Below are positions 36,454 to 50,809 of a stretch of DNA of 64,000 nt, piece after piece; positions within the stretch are counted from its first letter, which is position 1; every line of letters starts with the position of its first letter. The DNA is taken from contig JALIRH010000007.1 of NCBI GenBank assembly GCA_023055505.1, positions 14,697,773 through 14,761,772 on the forward strand. The letters are read 5' to 3'. Origin of the DNA: Callipepla californica brunnescens (Eukaryota; Chordata; Aves; Galliformes; Odontophoridae). The notes under the pieces are model-generated. The model had not been told where the DNA came from. It did no database searches and saw nothing but the letters and a program-made list of their open reading frames with translations. Made by a program: the position numbers and the translations under genes.

Positions 36454-39400
36454 AGCTGAGGTTCTGGAAACAAAATGTTCAGAGTTCTTCTCCAGGGATG
36501 CACAGGTCATTGACCTGAATGAAGTGCTCTTCTGGGGACAACTTGCTTTAGTACAACTGAACTACTTAGCAACACAAATGGATCTCGTCTCAAATATATA
36601 TATATATTTGGTAATAGATGGACCTTTTATTTCATCCCTCCATTAGCTCCATGATTCCCAAAATGAAGAGTTTAACCAGTCCTTAATATTTGCTGAAGGC
36701 AGGAAATGTAAAATGAAAATGTAGCCTATTAACTCCACAGTTATTTGATTGGCAGCTTCCCTGATCACTGGAAGATGTCATCAAAATTTGCTCATCTGAA
36801 GGGGCTTTCAGATTTGATGCAACCTTATCACAGTAAAAAATGCTCATTTCCCCAGCAAATTTCCTATTTCCTTTGTGTTTCTGAGGTGATATGCACTACT
36901 CATATAGGAATGGTTTTCTAGGAAGTTACTAATTTGGCATCTCTTGGCTGCAGAAAATACTTCTTAAAATCTGAAAAATGCTGGTCTATCATATCAGTAG
37001 AAGTTCAGGATGCCAGGAACTTTATAGTATGTTCTTTTAATGCAGCTGCCCTGTTTGCAACAGGGCATCTGTGGCTGGTGTACCTGAAGTACTTGGGAAC
37101 AGTTATTGCAAACCCTTCAGTATGAAACCATGGAGAGAATATCCACAGGCAGTCACCACAGCCAAACACTTCCTACAGTAAGGTGATGGAGTTCTTGCCC
37201 AATCTTCTTAATATTCAGTGAAGTAGACATTCAGAGAATTCTTTTTTCCACTGTTGTGAGAATGTGCAAACAACTCACCACACCCCAGAACAAACCTGTT
37301 CTGTGTTTGGCTGGTGCCATTTTTAGCTACCACGAGGGAAAGCATGATTGTATAATACCATCACTTATTCACTCTCTCTTAGCAGCCAGAGCTCAGGAAA
37401 TGATTTAGGTCACCCAGATAACTACACTCAAATCTCTCTACCAGCAACAGAACTGGCTTTTGGGAGCTTCTCACAGTTAATCATGCCATGTATTATTCAG
37501 GTATCTGCATGTTACAGTGCAGTTAGTGAAGTGGAAAGACATGTTCAAACTAACCATGGCAAATTAATCAGTCAAGTGAAAAAGTTAAGCAAAAATGTGC
37601 AAGGTGTTCCAAGGAGATCAGTGATATTTTGGGGTGTTTTTCAGCATTTGGGAAAGTGACAATATAGCCTTGAATGATGTGTAGAATGCAAAACAATTCA
37701 CAAATTGCATGGATAAATCATCTTCCAAATTTTTGACAGGAGAGGTTAGATATGTGTAAAACTCATTGCCATGGTTATCAATTTTAGTGAGCTGAGCTGA
37801 GCCCCCACAAGACAGCTGATACGCATAGGGACCTTATACTTCAGGGCCTGCACTGTGTCCCAAGACAGGAAAACCACATCTGCCCTGAAGACACTTCTGT
37901 GAGGCTACAAGAATTGTGTGGCACCCGACTCAGCAAGGAGCCAAAGCTTTGTCCTCCTCTCAGTCCAATTCCTGAGAACTAGGAAGAACACCTCACATTG
38001 CCACCCCTGTGCCATACCAGTTTGCAGAAAGCACGTCACTTAGTGTGGTGACACACACACACAGATGATGAATCACTTCATGCAGAGTGCAAAGGACATC
38101 CCTAAGATTCATATGACTCAGCAGGATGTGAAGGCCTGTGAGAAGAAGGGCAAATCAGTGAGAACCAGTGCCACTGTAAAAGCTGCACCACAGCAGCGTT
38201 GCTTCACCAAGGACCTGGCACTTACGTTCAGTTCTGGAATCTAGGCTAGGGAAACTACACAATCTGAAACTTGTTTCCGCGTAGCTAAAGACTGGGAAAT
38301 ATGTCCAGCCAATGCTATGGCATTAGGTAAGGAAACTGACTGTCTTCAGGTATGAGGAGAGGACAAAGAAGTTGAGAAAAGTGGTTTGAAAGAGGTTGGA
38401 AAAGAAAGGTAAGAAGGAGGTACTGAGTCTCAAAATCATCCTGCAATGCTGGTGTTAACAGGTTGAATGCAGTGTCTTATCTTCAAGCATGAAGGAGGCG
38501 AAGTGACTTCTGTGATATGTATAGACCTGGTTGTAACTCATAATGGACCATTCCATGTCCATCTCTTGCAGCACTCATCTTGGAAAACCTCCCTGGTGCC
38601 CTGAGAGAGATTTCAATTGCAGAGCTTCATGTGTTCTCTACTAGACCTGGAAAATCTGATATAATAATTTTGAAAATCCTCTAATAAGAAAGATGTTTGT
38701 GGAGAATGCCAAAGTGTAGCTAAAAATGCTCAAGTAGAGACATTTTGTCCCACTCTGGTAATTATCACCTTTGTCATCCAGTGCATCATTATACACTCTG
38801 AAGGTCAGACTTCAAAGACTTGCTCTAGGTTCTTTAATTTTCTCAAAAGTGCCTGGTCTCTGTGCCTACTGCATGTATTTTATCAAGCATTCATGAAATG
38901 TATATTTGTGCTGCGATTTTTCTTTTCTAATGCTGGAGGAGATATGAAACTCATCCAATTTTAATTAGTACTTTAAAATGGGTCATATCTGAAATATCTG
39001 AATGAGGTTCTTGCAGCTGGCACATCTGAGAGGGTGGCATATTCAGGCTTTACATAATATAGTTGTGAGAGGTGCACCACGGAATGCGTCATTAGATGAG
39101 AACTCCCTGGGAAGATCTTACAGAGGAAGTGCCTGTCACATCCACATGCTGCAAAATGTTTATGTTTCTTTGCTAAGTATACAGGATGTAAGGTTAATAA
39201 GTAAGTGGGCACGGGCTTGGACGCCAGAGGCTGAGGCAGAGCTTCAGTGCCCTCCTCTGCAGCCACCAGGGAAGGAGAAGCAGTCTCCTCAGCTGGGTGG
39301 TGACACACACCCAAGCCCTAGCCACCTCCTTGCCTACTCATTGGCAACCAGTAGCAGACAGTCGTGAGGAAGCCCTAAAGCAAGCAGCCCTAACAGCCTT

Positions 39401-42400
39401 TTCATGGTCCTCCTGCACATTTACATGTGGTTTTCCTCTACTCCTTTGTGCCTTTTCATGGTGTTTTATCTTTTCCTCCTTCCTGCTCTGTATAGAGAAG
39501 TAATGCTCGGTGCCAGGCTTTGCTGAGGATTGGACTGCTTTTCAGAGTCCTCTTTAAAAACACTAAGCATTAAGCAAGCAGCATTAAGACTGGTGGTTAT
39601 GCTTTCTTATCATACCCTGCAGTGTCTGTTTGTAGGGATAGATCCTGGCACTTTTATTTTTTCACTATCGTTGGATGCCCAGCTATGCAGCCAAGGAAGG
39701 CTAAAAATGAAAGGAAATACACAGTACCAGTGAGAAAATCTGATGCTGCTTGACTCCTGCAAGTCCATTTGACTAAATGAACTGTGTATGATCTTACAAT
39801 ATTCTTCAAAGAACAAATAATTTTTACCCATGAGAACTTATCTCATGTTTAGTTACAGGGTGGCCGCCTCCAATATAATAAGTTGCCTCTGATAACACAG
39901 GCCAGCAAGGCTGCCTACAGACAAGAGTAAATAGTCTGCTTAGTACAGTCTCCTGCAGCTCTCTGATAAAAGGAAATGTGAGCAGAGCTGCACCTTGACC
40001 AGCTGGAAGCTCACAATGTGTTTGCAGGAGCTCGGGTTGCAGCCTGTATAAAAGCTTTTCTTGTGTGGTGGCTAGATCAAGCACCACTGGCTGCTGTTCA
40101 CTGGTGCATGGGAAATTAGAGGTAGTGACAGGTTAAAAAAAATAGAGAGAGAGGAGAAGAAGAGAAAACACATGGGACAGAGCAGGGAACAAGGGCTCTG
40201 TTGATCTTATCACTCAGCTGGCAAATAGCAGGACTGGGAGAGGGGGGTTGTCCTGGTTAATTCCATACACTGCAGATTAAAGGGGTCTCTACTTTCCTTT
40301 TAACTCCAGTTCCCAGAACAGAGAAACAAGGAAGAAAAACAAATGGAGGAAAATCAGAGGTGAGACAAATAAAACACAGCAATGGTGGAGCGTCCGAAGT
40401 GAGCAAGAAGAAGAAACCATAAAAGCTGTTTTTACTCAAAACAGATGGTTCATTTTCTGTCTTGAGCAGCAATTGCCTGTTTCCTTCAAAGCAAGTTTAG
40501 TAATGTTCACGTTAGGGGTGTTATCACCTTCAGCTTTCACTATGTTTACCTGCCTTACAGCATAAAAAACTAAGTAGTAATGAAGATTTCGATCCTGAAT
40601 CCAGTGGAACATTTAAATACAGTCTGAAGCTGAGGTGTATATTAGTCCCACAGAAGTCAACAAGCCATTGATTTGATTAAAATTTAACAGGGATTTGAAT
40701 GCACCAGGCTGAGACCTCCCAGACACTGTTATTTACTAATTCCCCGAAGTGCTTAACAACTCCTGCACCATGTCCTCCTCCCAGGCAATGTCTGCCTGCT
40801 GATCCGTGTCTGGGCTCACATATCCAGCACACGTCATCACTGAAACACGTCCTCACCTGTGGGTTATTGCCCTCTCACATCATGCTCATGAGAGCTCCCC
40901 TCTACCTATCACAGCTTAAATGAGACAGGGTTGACCCAAACAGTTTAAACATAGGAGGAACCTTGCTAAACCTGCTCACACTGACTGATGGAGATCAAGG
41001 AGTCTGCCCTGAGCCAACGGACTGGGGAGGATGGCAGCTTCTGTCTTGGCAAAGGTGCTGGAAATGGCAGCATCCCCATCTCATGGGGCTGAGCCAGCAC
41101 AGAGGAGCCCCAGGGTGGGGCACGTGAGCTCCCAAACTGAGACATCTCCAGAAAGCTTTAATGCGTGTTTGAACTGAAGGTCATGGGAATAAAACTCAGA
41201 TCATTGTTCCTCTAGGGCAGAGAGTGCCTTCGCTCTGCTCTGTAATTTGCTTTGTGTCAGAAATTGGCAGTAGCTCCTAAAAGGCAGAGTGGGGATGTGG
41301 GCACCCGCTCCTGCAGGTGTAAACACAGGGAAAGATCTTCCCTGTCAGAAGCCTCCCCTTGGGGACTGAGCCACAGAACAGAGCCATTCTTTGGCTCTTT
41401 CTGAGGTATTTTAATGCTCACATGTACTGCAAAGTAAAAAAGGAACGTTTCTCAACCACAAGAAAATTGTAGGTGGGGACAGAGCCCGAGAGTCCCATTA
41501 ATTCCCAAGTCTGCCTGTATAAAACTAAGAAAGTTGTACAGTCCCCTTAAGCTATGGGTGTCCTGAGCTTCAAAGCACATACAGAATACACACCTACAAA
41601 AAAACACATGGGTTTCTGAAGCCTCGGGTTAAATATGTATTACATGGCTTATTGACTTGGCTTATTATGCTCAGTCTAGTAATTCTGTACCATGCTGTGC
41701 AATTAAAAATGTCAAGCTGATGGGGGAAATTTCAACTATCCTTCTCAAAGAAATTCTCACACCGTGACTCAGAATTGGCTTTGGGCACGGGCAAAGTAGG
41801 AAAGAAAATTGCTGGGGAGGCAGATTAGCTGTAGTTTAGCTGTGTATATACCATAGCCCTGAAAAATCCTTAAACATGGGCTGAATTTAAATTGTTTGGT
41901 TAGGATGGATGAATCCAGTCTCACAGCAGATGCCGTAATTACACATCTCCAGGGATTGCAATGGAGCTGGAGTCTGGCACTCCGGGCAAGTCTCTCAGCC
42001 TCTGCAGAGCTCAGGCACTACAAATTGCACTGCCCATGCCTGTCTTGTAGAGTGTGTGAAAATGGCTGTTGTGGGTGTGAGGCTGCGGTAAGACATTTTA
42101 GTAACTTTTTTCAAGTTAGCAATCAAACAGGAAAAAAAATCCGCGGATTTCTAGGGAACTGTAGAGAAAAGCTGAATTGTTTCTTTCTTTAGCCATTAAA
42201 CTTGATTAGTATGGTTAAGGAGAAGCGAATACAGCAGTAAAGTGTTTAAAAAGTACTGTTCTTCTTCTCTGTAATTTTCCAAATTGCTTTCTTCCTTTCC
42301 AATTGTACCACTCTTTAGACTGCATTTCCAAGACCACCAATCAGCCTAAGTGCCTGTGGTTTGCTGGGAGGGGAGCGGTCCAGGGAGCAAACAGTGCACA

Positions 42401-45383
42401 ATTGCATGTTACCAAAATGAGATGAGGGATGTTCCAGGTGGGGGCACCTCCAGAGTTCCTTGATGGAAAAGTACATGCATTTCTTTATACATTTGTTTCA
42501 GTGCACTCGCACAAGGTTTTCTGACGGGAAGGAGAGGCAGCCCTGGAACTTCATTTCATCTCTCATGGCTGTTATTTCATAAGTCAAACACTGCTAGGAT
42601 TAGAGGTGGAATTAAAGAAAGCAAAAAGAAAAGCATCTTTGCCCACCAGCTCCATGGTTTCAAACCTCCCTGCTGCTGTCATACCATTGTAGAGATGGAT
42701 CAAAGCTGTACAGAAGTGCGAATAACAACATCTTATTTAGCTTTTTTCATGCAAGTCACATCATAATCCAAATGATTTCAAAGCAAACGTGCATAGAAAG
42801 AAGGGTGACCTTCAGCCAGATGCCGTTCAGCCCTGTGTTTGCAGAAACAAATGCAATGAAGGTTGGCTCGATGCTAGTTGTTTGCTTATCCAGGAGCTGT
42901 CAAGAACTGTTTGGACTGCCCTGTCCTATTGAAGTAGCCGTGTGCCCTGCAGGGCGAAATAATATTAATCTTCAGCACTTCGTGGGTGCTTAACATTTTA
43001 TTGGGGGTTCACAAATTTGAACTGAGCTGCCGTCATAACACTGAGATGTGAAGTAGCGAGGTAAGATAGCCAGCACTGCCTTCCGCTTTATACAGATTGA
43101 TAGCACATACTCCCTCAGAAACGACAGTGTCAGAAACAGTCTCCCTGATCGTAAATCTTCACAGTGGTCTAAACGGAGTGCAATGGCCCTTTTCCCTGGT
43201 AAAAGTCTCTTGGGAAGAACAACAGAAACACGACTTTCTGTGGGTAAAATGACCTTGAAGAACAGAAGCCCAATGGATGCAGAGGAGTATATCTCTCTAA
43301 GTGCTTGCAGGAACAAATCAGCCACGGAGCGGCAACAAATGAAAGAGAATGAAACAGCAGAGAGGACCATAAAGGTGGAGTTACACTGAGAGGTTCAGTC
43401 CTGCAAAGATATACAGTGTGCTGGCTTCTGCACGTTGGGGCTGCAAAACTCTGCAAAGGGGACTACGTGCAGCCTGCCTGAGGGGTGCAGTTGCCAAAGC
43501 AGGCACAAGGGTAGACCTGAAGTCCAGGATGGGGGTAGGTAACTGAACACATGCATGGCAAAGGCTGAAAGATGAGGTGAGAGAAATACCCTTCTGAAAG
43601 AGTTAATGGGGACAGACTGTGATTTGTGTCCTTCAGCCCTCTGTACTTTCACACCCGCAGGAAAAGCAGGTCCCAAGGTTCACACTGGTAATACCTGTCA
43701 GTAAGGGTATTGTTAAAATGTCTCAGTATCCAGCCACACAGTTAAATCTTAAAAAATATCAATAGCTATCTGGGGTGAAAGAGTTACCGCCTTTGTGATC
43801 TAGTCCATAGCAGTAATGCCCATGAGCAGTCTATCAAATGTAAAGGCACAGACAGATTACTCAAACTGTGATTACAGTAGCTGTTTGATCATTGTCTTAA
43901 AACTGAATTCTTGTTCTTAAAATTCTTGTCCTAATTTTAAGGTTCTAAAATCTTCAAACCATTGCTATAGTATCATTTGAATAAGGTATTTCCAGCAGCT
44001 CTGAAGAAACCACAGTAGGTATGTGAACGTTACTGAAGTGCACAGTTAAATTCATTCTCCCCACACCTGTGATAGTGAATGCTGCTGCAAGAACTGAGTG
44101 CTTAACTGTTGCTGTGTAAGAAAAGTGATCAGTAATACAGGCTGCCTGTCCATCACCAACACCTGCATTTTGCTAGAATGGAAGTTTAATCTGACTTCTC
44201 TCAGAATATCTAACTGAGCTCCTTTTAACTTGTTTGCACTGCAAATGGAATATTCTTATTCCTACTCAATTAATACTTTTATAAGTAAATTTAGGATTTA
44301 TCGAGCAGTCACCAGGACCTGGGAGCCATTAAGTCCTGCTAATCCCGGCTCCTTAGGAAATTAATCCCTGGTTCCTGAGGAGTTTCCAAACAGGAGTTTG
44401 CTTCTGTTTTCTTTCATAGCAAAGCTGGGCTGATAGGGAGCAGACAGACACCAGCTCTTTATCTAAATCACATTACTGCTGCACAGGCATGAAAGGGAAT
44501 AGCATTTGCTCCCATCAGACAAGTGGACCAATTAAACTGGTAGATTTTCCTGTTTGGAAAAAGCTGTTACCAAAATTGTTTCCCTGAAGCTGTGCACTAA
44601 ATGAGATAAAGTCCATCGAGGCAGTGAGACCGGTGCCTTGTTGAGATATCGATATGTTGCTGCTGCAAGACCATGGGACATGGCCCTTTTCAGCTCATTT
44701 GTCCCTTTGCCAGTTCCCTTACGCATAAGGCCACTTCTCTTTGCTTGCTGGAGCATGCACTAGCTCTCTTGTGAAGGAGACAAGCGCTATCAGATAGCAT
44801 AAGCTGTATCATATTTAACGCCATACTTAAAAACCTGATTCTCAAGTTAAGTGACTGTGTGGAAATCTCAGCCCACTTAAATAATAAATATTAGCTTTAT
44901 CAGCCCTCACTGTTGTGAAGGAAAGCTCAGAAAAGCCCCAAACCTCACAAACTAAGAAATGAGCCAAAATAACTCCATCTGCTCCAGTCTGTGTTTTCTA
45001 AAAGAATATAAAACAAGATCCAAATATCCGTAATGAAATTGCATGCCCTAACTTTATTTGTGTTTTCTTCAATTTATGAAGAAACCTCTTGAAACACAGA
45101 GGTGATTGTGCCTGAAAAGTGGAAGCAGTCTTTGTTTCCAAACTAGTAAGACTGTCACATGTTTTCTGACAGTAATAATGCTACTTTTTATGAAGGGGTG
45201 AAGTGTTGCATTTAGTAAAAACAAATATCCATCAAAGCTTTTAATATTTTATTTTTCATGTTAAGACTTAAAACAAATCAGTTTTATATCTGCATAAATA
45301 TTGATCTCAGATTGGTTTTTTTTAATGTTCATTAGATTATCTCTTTGTATTCCGTAAAGGCCTTTTGCCATTTAGGACTATTT
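36454..45383. other. Long gene-free, CR1-free stretch
   Basis: Nearly 9 kb with no recognisable CR1. It contains a perfect 20-bp AT palindrome at 36591-36610 and a short CA run near 38048-38060. A 126-codon frame at 42990-43370 on the minus strand and others near 39.0-39.4 kb have no family match. Nothing else can be supported. Confidence 0.5.
36591..36610. repeat. Perfect AT palindrome
   Basis: A (TA)n core flanked by CAA and TTG gives 20-bp perfect dyad symmetry, consistent with a short AT microsatellite. Confidence 0.85.
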
Positions 45384-45585
45384 TAAGATGATCAGAGAGC
45401 TGGAGCACCTCACTTATGGGGACAGGCTGTGAGAGCTGGGGCTTTTCAACCTAGGGAAGAGAAGGCTCTGGGGGCACCCTGTAGTGGCCTTCCAGTACCT
45501 GAAATGGGCCTGCAAAAAAGCTGGGGAGGGACTTTATGTATGGGCAGGTAGAGCCAGGACAAGAGAAAGGATTTTAAACTGAAAT
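45384..45585 (+). mobile_element. CR1 LINE internal fragment
   Basis: It starts at 'agatgatcagagagctggag', runs through 'cctagggaagagaaggctc' and 'ccttccagtacctgaaatggg', and ends at 'gacaagagaaaggatttta'. The 3' tail is missing, so it is truncated at both ends. Confidence 0.88.
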
Positions 45586-46080
45586 TTGCAGACTTAACTC
45601 TGCAAATCTTCACATTTGCTTCCCTTTGTTTCTTCCAGCTCTCTCACCCAGTACTTTTCACACATTTGCCATCTCACAGCAGCAGCTGTCATCACAGTTC
45701 ATTGAGCCTAGCACGAGACTTACCAAGGCCAAACTGGTTTCTTTGTGACTTACCTTGTAGCCTGAGGAGCTCTCATTTGCTGGGGCCTGGGACATGTGGA
45801 GATAAGTAACTTAGCCAGTTATTTGTGTGTAAGAAGCCTGGGATATATATTGACATCAGTCTTTCACAGCTGGTACCTTGAGAAAAATGTACCTCAGGGC
45901 TTCTTTCAAAACTGCCTACATTTTGAAGTGTACTAAAGGTAAGTTAAATTATTACATTTGTTCTACATGGATATTGTATCAAGGAGTGTTTTCCTCACAA
46001 CCACAGGCAACACGTCAGTTCTCAGCACTTGATGACAACAGAACATCATCAGGGAGTGAAAGATGGATCATTGGATTGAA

Positions 46081-46127
46081 AAATAATAAAATTAAATAAG
46101 ATTAGATAAAATAAAATAAAATAAAAA
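46081..46127. repeat. A-rich (ATAAA)n simple repeat
   Basis: Imperfect at first, then four or so clean ATAAA units between 46106 and 46127. Confidence 0.85.
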
Positions 46128-47264
46128 GACTAATGATAAATGGCATGTGGTTTTCTGGGGAGGACACTTCACACTCTCGTACAGTACTGTAAAACTCAGC
46201 CATAAATAATGCAGAGTCAACACCACTGACCTTCTGAGGTTTCAAGAAGTTCCTATTCTTTTTCCTCCCTGTTCCTTTGCCTTTACATAAAGCCATCTAC
46301 CATACGCAGGCCACAATTGCCTTTAGTGGGTCTCATATGGAATGGTAGTACTTGGAACATGTACTTAGACAATTTAACAGAGGTCAACTTTAATAATGAA
46401 TCATCGGTTTTGCAGAAAAGTGAAATATTTGTGATGAAAGCCTGCTGGATTTGTAGTGGAAATTCTAGCAGAACTCCTGTTACTTCTGGCTCATTTACAC
46501 ATATACTTGTCCCTGCAAAAGCTTAATATATCTACAGACCTCAATCAAAGCAAAATATGGGACTTCTACCTGGGTTCCTCACCCCTGAATAAGGCAGATT
46601 GTCTCCACGTTTTTCCAAGCGAATATCAGAACTGGCTTGAAAAAAAAAAAAAAAAACTTCAAAGATAAAGAACTCTTCCACAGAATTTCTTCCCCTGAAA
46701 AAGTGCAGGCAGCCTCTCATGGCATCACTTCGGTCCTACCTCTTGTCACTCTTCCATAATTATTCTTTCCACAAGTTTCTTTTGCCTTCTCACTTTTCCA
46801 ATCCACAGATGTCACCTGGGAAGAACATGAGTATGAGTCCGTAACTTCTGGCTTCCCAGCATCCAGAAATCACAGAGGAGGAAGCTTGCTTTTCAGCATA
46901 CACTCAAAAGTCAGTTTCTTTGGGTTGGTGGGTTGATTTTAGTGCATGGATGTCATAGACAATCTGCATTTCTGCTGTATATTTAACACACTCAGAGCAT
47001 CTACTTCAATAAGAAGAATTAGTGCCCTGTGCTGTAGGTTTGATGCTTCTCATTTGTATCAAGCCCATTAGGTACATTCTGTACTAAAGCATGCAGATAT
47101 CTTTGTCAAGAAATCCATACAAGAAATCCATATGTCACACAAGGCCCTGAAATGACCTTTCCCAAAAGTCGATGTCTAAAGACAGATTGATTTTAGCTAC
47201 CTTCCTAAGAGGCTGTGTGAAGCCTCTTAGAGCCTTAAATGAAGCTCAGTTGTATCCCAAATGC

Positions 47265-47331
47265 ATCATAGGTTGGACTGGATGATGTTGTAGGTCTTTT
47301 CCAACCTTGGTAATTCTATGATTCTATGATC
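47265..47331 (+). mobile_element. CR1 3' tail remnant
   Basis: 'ataggttggactggatgatg' is followed by 'gtaggtcttttccaacctt' and the terminal 'attctatgattctatga'. Only the last 70 or so bases of the element are present. Confidence 0.88.
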
Positions 47332-48239
47332 ACCCTCATCTACTAATTTACTTCCATCTCAGATCTGATTATAGAAATTAACTGTTGGAGCATTATGCTT
47401 GGTCTCTTCTGCCTCCCCCTGTGCTCCCTGTATGCCCTGCCACACACTGAGCATCTTTTCACACTGGAAGAATGTGTGGAGTGGTTTCTTTCCTTTCCAA
47501 GAACAATCCTCCTTGACATAAAATAGCATTTCTTGCCTTTTTTATTAGAAATGGCATCGTTCACAATATCACCAATCACATTTTTGCCAGCAGGTGGTCA
47601 GTTGTTTCTAATTTGTAAAGTGTCCAAGAATGTTTCAACTACTAGATCTATTTCAAATTTTCACATCAAACCCCATCGCTTTTATGGATTTCAAGGGCAG
47701 TGAAAGCATTGGGTAGGCTCAGAGCTGAGGAAGGACTTTGCCACATCCTGGTTCATTCATACTGTGCCCTCCCCAAGGGTGGCAAGGACTAGAATGACAG
47801 AGTTGTCTGCTTTCATTCCCTTTGACTCCCAATAGCTCCAGCAAAACTCATCTGTTGAGTTCATTCCCTCATCACCATTTCACAGATACAAGGCTAAAGC
47901 TCTGCAACAACATGGCACCTCTCCCTCTCCAGTTCCATGTGCTCGGTGGACACTGCTGGCAGAATTGTCATGAGGATACACAGGGTGAGTACTGCATTCA
48001 AGCTACCACAGCCAGAAGGCACTTTCTCACCTGAGGTCAGAAGAAAGGTGACCTGAGAGAGCTGCTTCTGTAGGAGGAGATGCACCAGGATGTGAAGCTT
48101 AATACCAGTACATACTGGAAAGTTAGCAGGAGTTCTCCAGAGGTCACACTGTCCCAGCAGCATTCAGCAAACACAGGCAGTTAGGCAGAGAAAAAAGTGG
48201 TTTTATTCAGATATCATCGTGAGGTACTGTGTCCTTTTT

Positions 48240-48657
48240 CCATCCAAGGGGTGGAACACCTCCCCTATAAGGACAGGCTGAGAGAGCTGAGAGAAGAGAA
48301 GGCTCTGGGGAGACATGAGAGTGGACTTTCACTATCTAAAGGGAGGCTGTAAGAAAGAAGAGGACAGACTCTTTAGCAGGGTCTGTGGTGATAGAACAAG
48401 GGGAAATGTTTTCAAACTAAGAGAGGGGAGATCTAGATTGGATATAAGGAAGAATTTATTTACTATGAGGATAGTGACACACTGGCACAGGTCCCCTAGA
48501 GAGATGGTGGGTGTTCCATGCCTGGAGACACTCAGGGACAGGCTGGATGGTCTCTGAGCCCACTGACCTAGTGATAGGTGTCCCTGTGCATTGCAGGGGA
48601 GTTGGACTGGATGGCCTTTAGGAGACCCAATTCAAACCATTCTATGATTCTGTGATT
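48240..48657 (+). mobile_element. CR1 LINE 3' fragment with intact tail
   Basis: The CR1 3' region is ordered from 'gtggaacacctcccctataa' through 'agagaagaaggctctgggg'-like sequence, 'acaaggggaaatgttttcaa', 'ggatataaggaagaattta' and 'gagttggactggatggcctt' to 'attctatgattctgtgat'. It is relatively well preserved. The 80-codon frame at 48315-48557 is repeat-derived. Confidence 0.92.
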
Positions 48658-50761
48658 TTTAGCTGCCAAAACAAACTCAGCTAACCACAATGAAGCCTCT
48701 GTAAAGATGAAAAAAAAAAAAAGAGCAAACGCCCAGGGTTCTGGAGAGGTGATTAAATTGCATACACTGTAAGCTTGCATTGTTATAAGAACTTCTGATA
48801 TGTGCTGTGAAGCACTCATCTGCCTTTCATCCCTACCTCTCTCTGTTATTTGTGGTTGAAGAGCAAGTGACATTCATTCTGGGCTAAAAGACAGCTTTGT
48901 TCCAGACCAGATGTATCATTCACTGTCCACATGTCAGCCCTGGAGGTGCTATAGTAGACTCAAGAAACAGCAAGTTCTGTGGCAGTTTTCAAATAACAAC
49001 TTAGACAAAACAACAGAACACATTCTGTGCTTCAGTCATAGCATTTTTTTTTCCCAGACACTGGGTTAGTTTGTACTTTCTCTCACATTGCTATAACTGA
49101 GAACAACTCCCCTGACTTCAGAAGAAAGTTTCCTGTCTATGGTAGTAAGAGTGAAACTTTAAACCAGCTCATAGATACGCTGTAGATTTGAGGAGCTTGG
49201 CTTGGTTAACACTTTGATTCCCCAGTGACTTGGCTTCAGCCTTGCCTGTCTCTGTTACAGTGAAAGCAAATCCAATCTTTCAGTTAGTAACTTATTGATC
49301 TCACATCTAGGAGGCAAAATTTACTCCAGGGTGACACATAAACATTGTATTACCTAGATGTAAGCAGCAGAAAGTGTCCTTCTACTATTAATCCATCTGT
49401 TAAACCTCATACAGGATTATTCCCCTCCATAACTTGTGAGGTAAATACTGTTCCAAGTGTCTGTTGTTAATTCTCCTAGTGAACAATTCTTAGAAGATAA
49501 AGTATTTTCTCAGATATAAAACGATTATGATTTTTTTTTGAGGGAGAGAAAAGAAATATATTATACTTTCTGAAAGTGTTGCTGGTTTTGAGAACAAAGT
49601 GGGACCTGAGAGAATGAAGAATGTCTCACTGCAGTGGTCCCTTAATCTGTTCATCATCACTCTGAAAAGCACCAGAGCATTGGTCCTGTATGTTCACACA
49701 GCTCAGTAATGTTTACAGTAACTGCACCAGCTGCTGATCTACTACACCACATGAATTAAATGAAAAGGAAGAAATTTCAGTTTCACCTACATATTTTGTG
49801 GGACAAGATCTTCAGGTGCAAGTCAACCTAGGAGATGCAAGTGCTAGAAGCAGAACAAGTAATCACAGAAGGTTGCCAAAGAATGACAGCAAAATAATAT
49901 ATTTAACAAAATTTGGTGGAGATTTCTCCTGCAAATGTTATTATGCTCCTTCATTACCCTTGGCTCAGAGCCTCTGGCAAGAAACACACATTTTCCTCAA
50001 CTTATAAAGATTTAAGTTGTTCAGCCAGTTCATGCCTGTATCTTGCTTTGGTTACATGTATAATTTTTAGACATCCAAACTCAGTCTCAAAATTTTGGGA
50101 AACTCAGCCAGTGAACTGATGGTCACAAATATGGTCCCATGTACAAAACCCCAATTTCAAATCTCTGACTGAGACGACAAATCTTAAGCAAGCTTGGACA
50201 TACAGTAAACCTGACAGACAATTATTTATCTTTAGTCTATACTTCAATAAATTTCAGCTCCTCATTGGCATTAGCAATTAGAGCATACCTCATGACCTAC
50301 ATAAATAACTGTCAATCAGATCACCTCAAATTACCATGTGATCAAGACTTGAAGATCTGTTGAGGTTGAAAAGATGTAAGGATCTGCTATCTGTCTCCTC
50401 CCGTTCACTTATCAGGAAGGAACCGTAATATCTTCCTCTTTGCAATTTTGGATTCATGATGATTATTTTTTAGCAGTGACAGCTTGTTGTCATTGCAAAA
50501 ATGGGTCTTAAATGTAAACTACAAGTGAGTCACTTGAGTTTCTTTAGAAGTGAACACTGTAAAAACCTTTGGCTAAGGATCTGAGGCGTAGTATAAAACA
50601 GTGCCATTTTGGACTTGTGTTTCTGGCCCTGTGTTAGATGGAAACAAAGATTTCTCATTAGAAAGCTGCATTTCCAAGTATCTATAACAGAAGAAAATGG
50701 TAAAAGAAATTCTCATACTCCACCACCCACCCTCAAAACTGTAAAAGCTCAAACTCTATAA

Positions 50762-50767
50762 AAGATA

Positions 50768-50802
<35 letters not shown>

Positions 50803-50809
50803 TTATCTT
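50762..50809. repeat. (TA)n microsatellite with inverted flanks
   Basis: A TA run of about 27 bases is followed by a CACA interruption. The 12-bp outer arms (AAGATAATATAT and its complement at 50798-50809) are perfectly inverted, so the strand could fold into one long hairpin. Confidence 0.85.

Larger units (their letters stand above)
45586..48239. other. Mostly gene-free stretch with simple repeats
   Basis: Apart from the CR1 tip at 47265-47331 it holds a TAAAA-type run (46081-46127) and a 17-base A run (46640-46656). The A run is not preceded by a recognisable processed gene copy. Confidence 0.55.

Noticed and set aside
42990..43370. 126-codon minus-strand frame
   Set aside because: No known motif, no coding-like neighbours, and overlapping frames of similar size on other strands.
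46300..46656. Possible processed pseudogene ending in a 17-base A run
   Set aside because: The preceding sequence resembles no known coding sequence, and no target-site duplication was evident.
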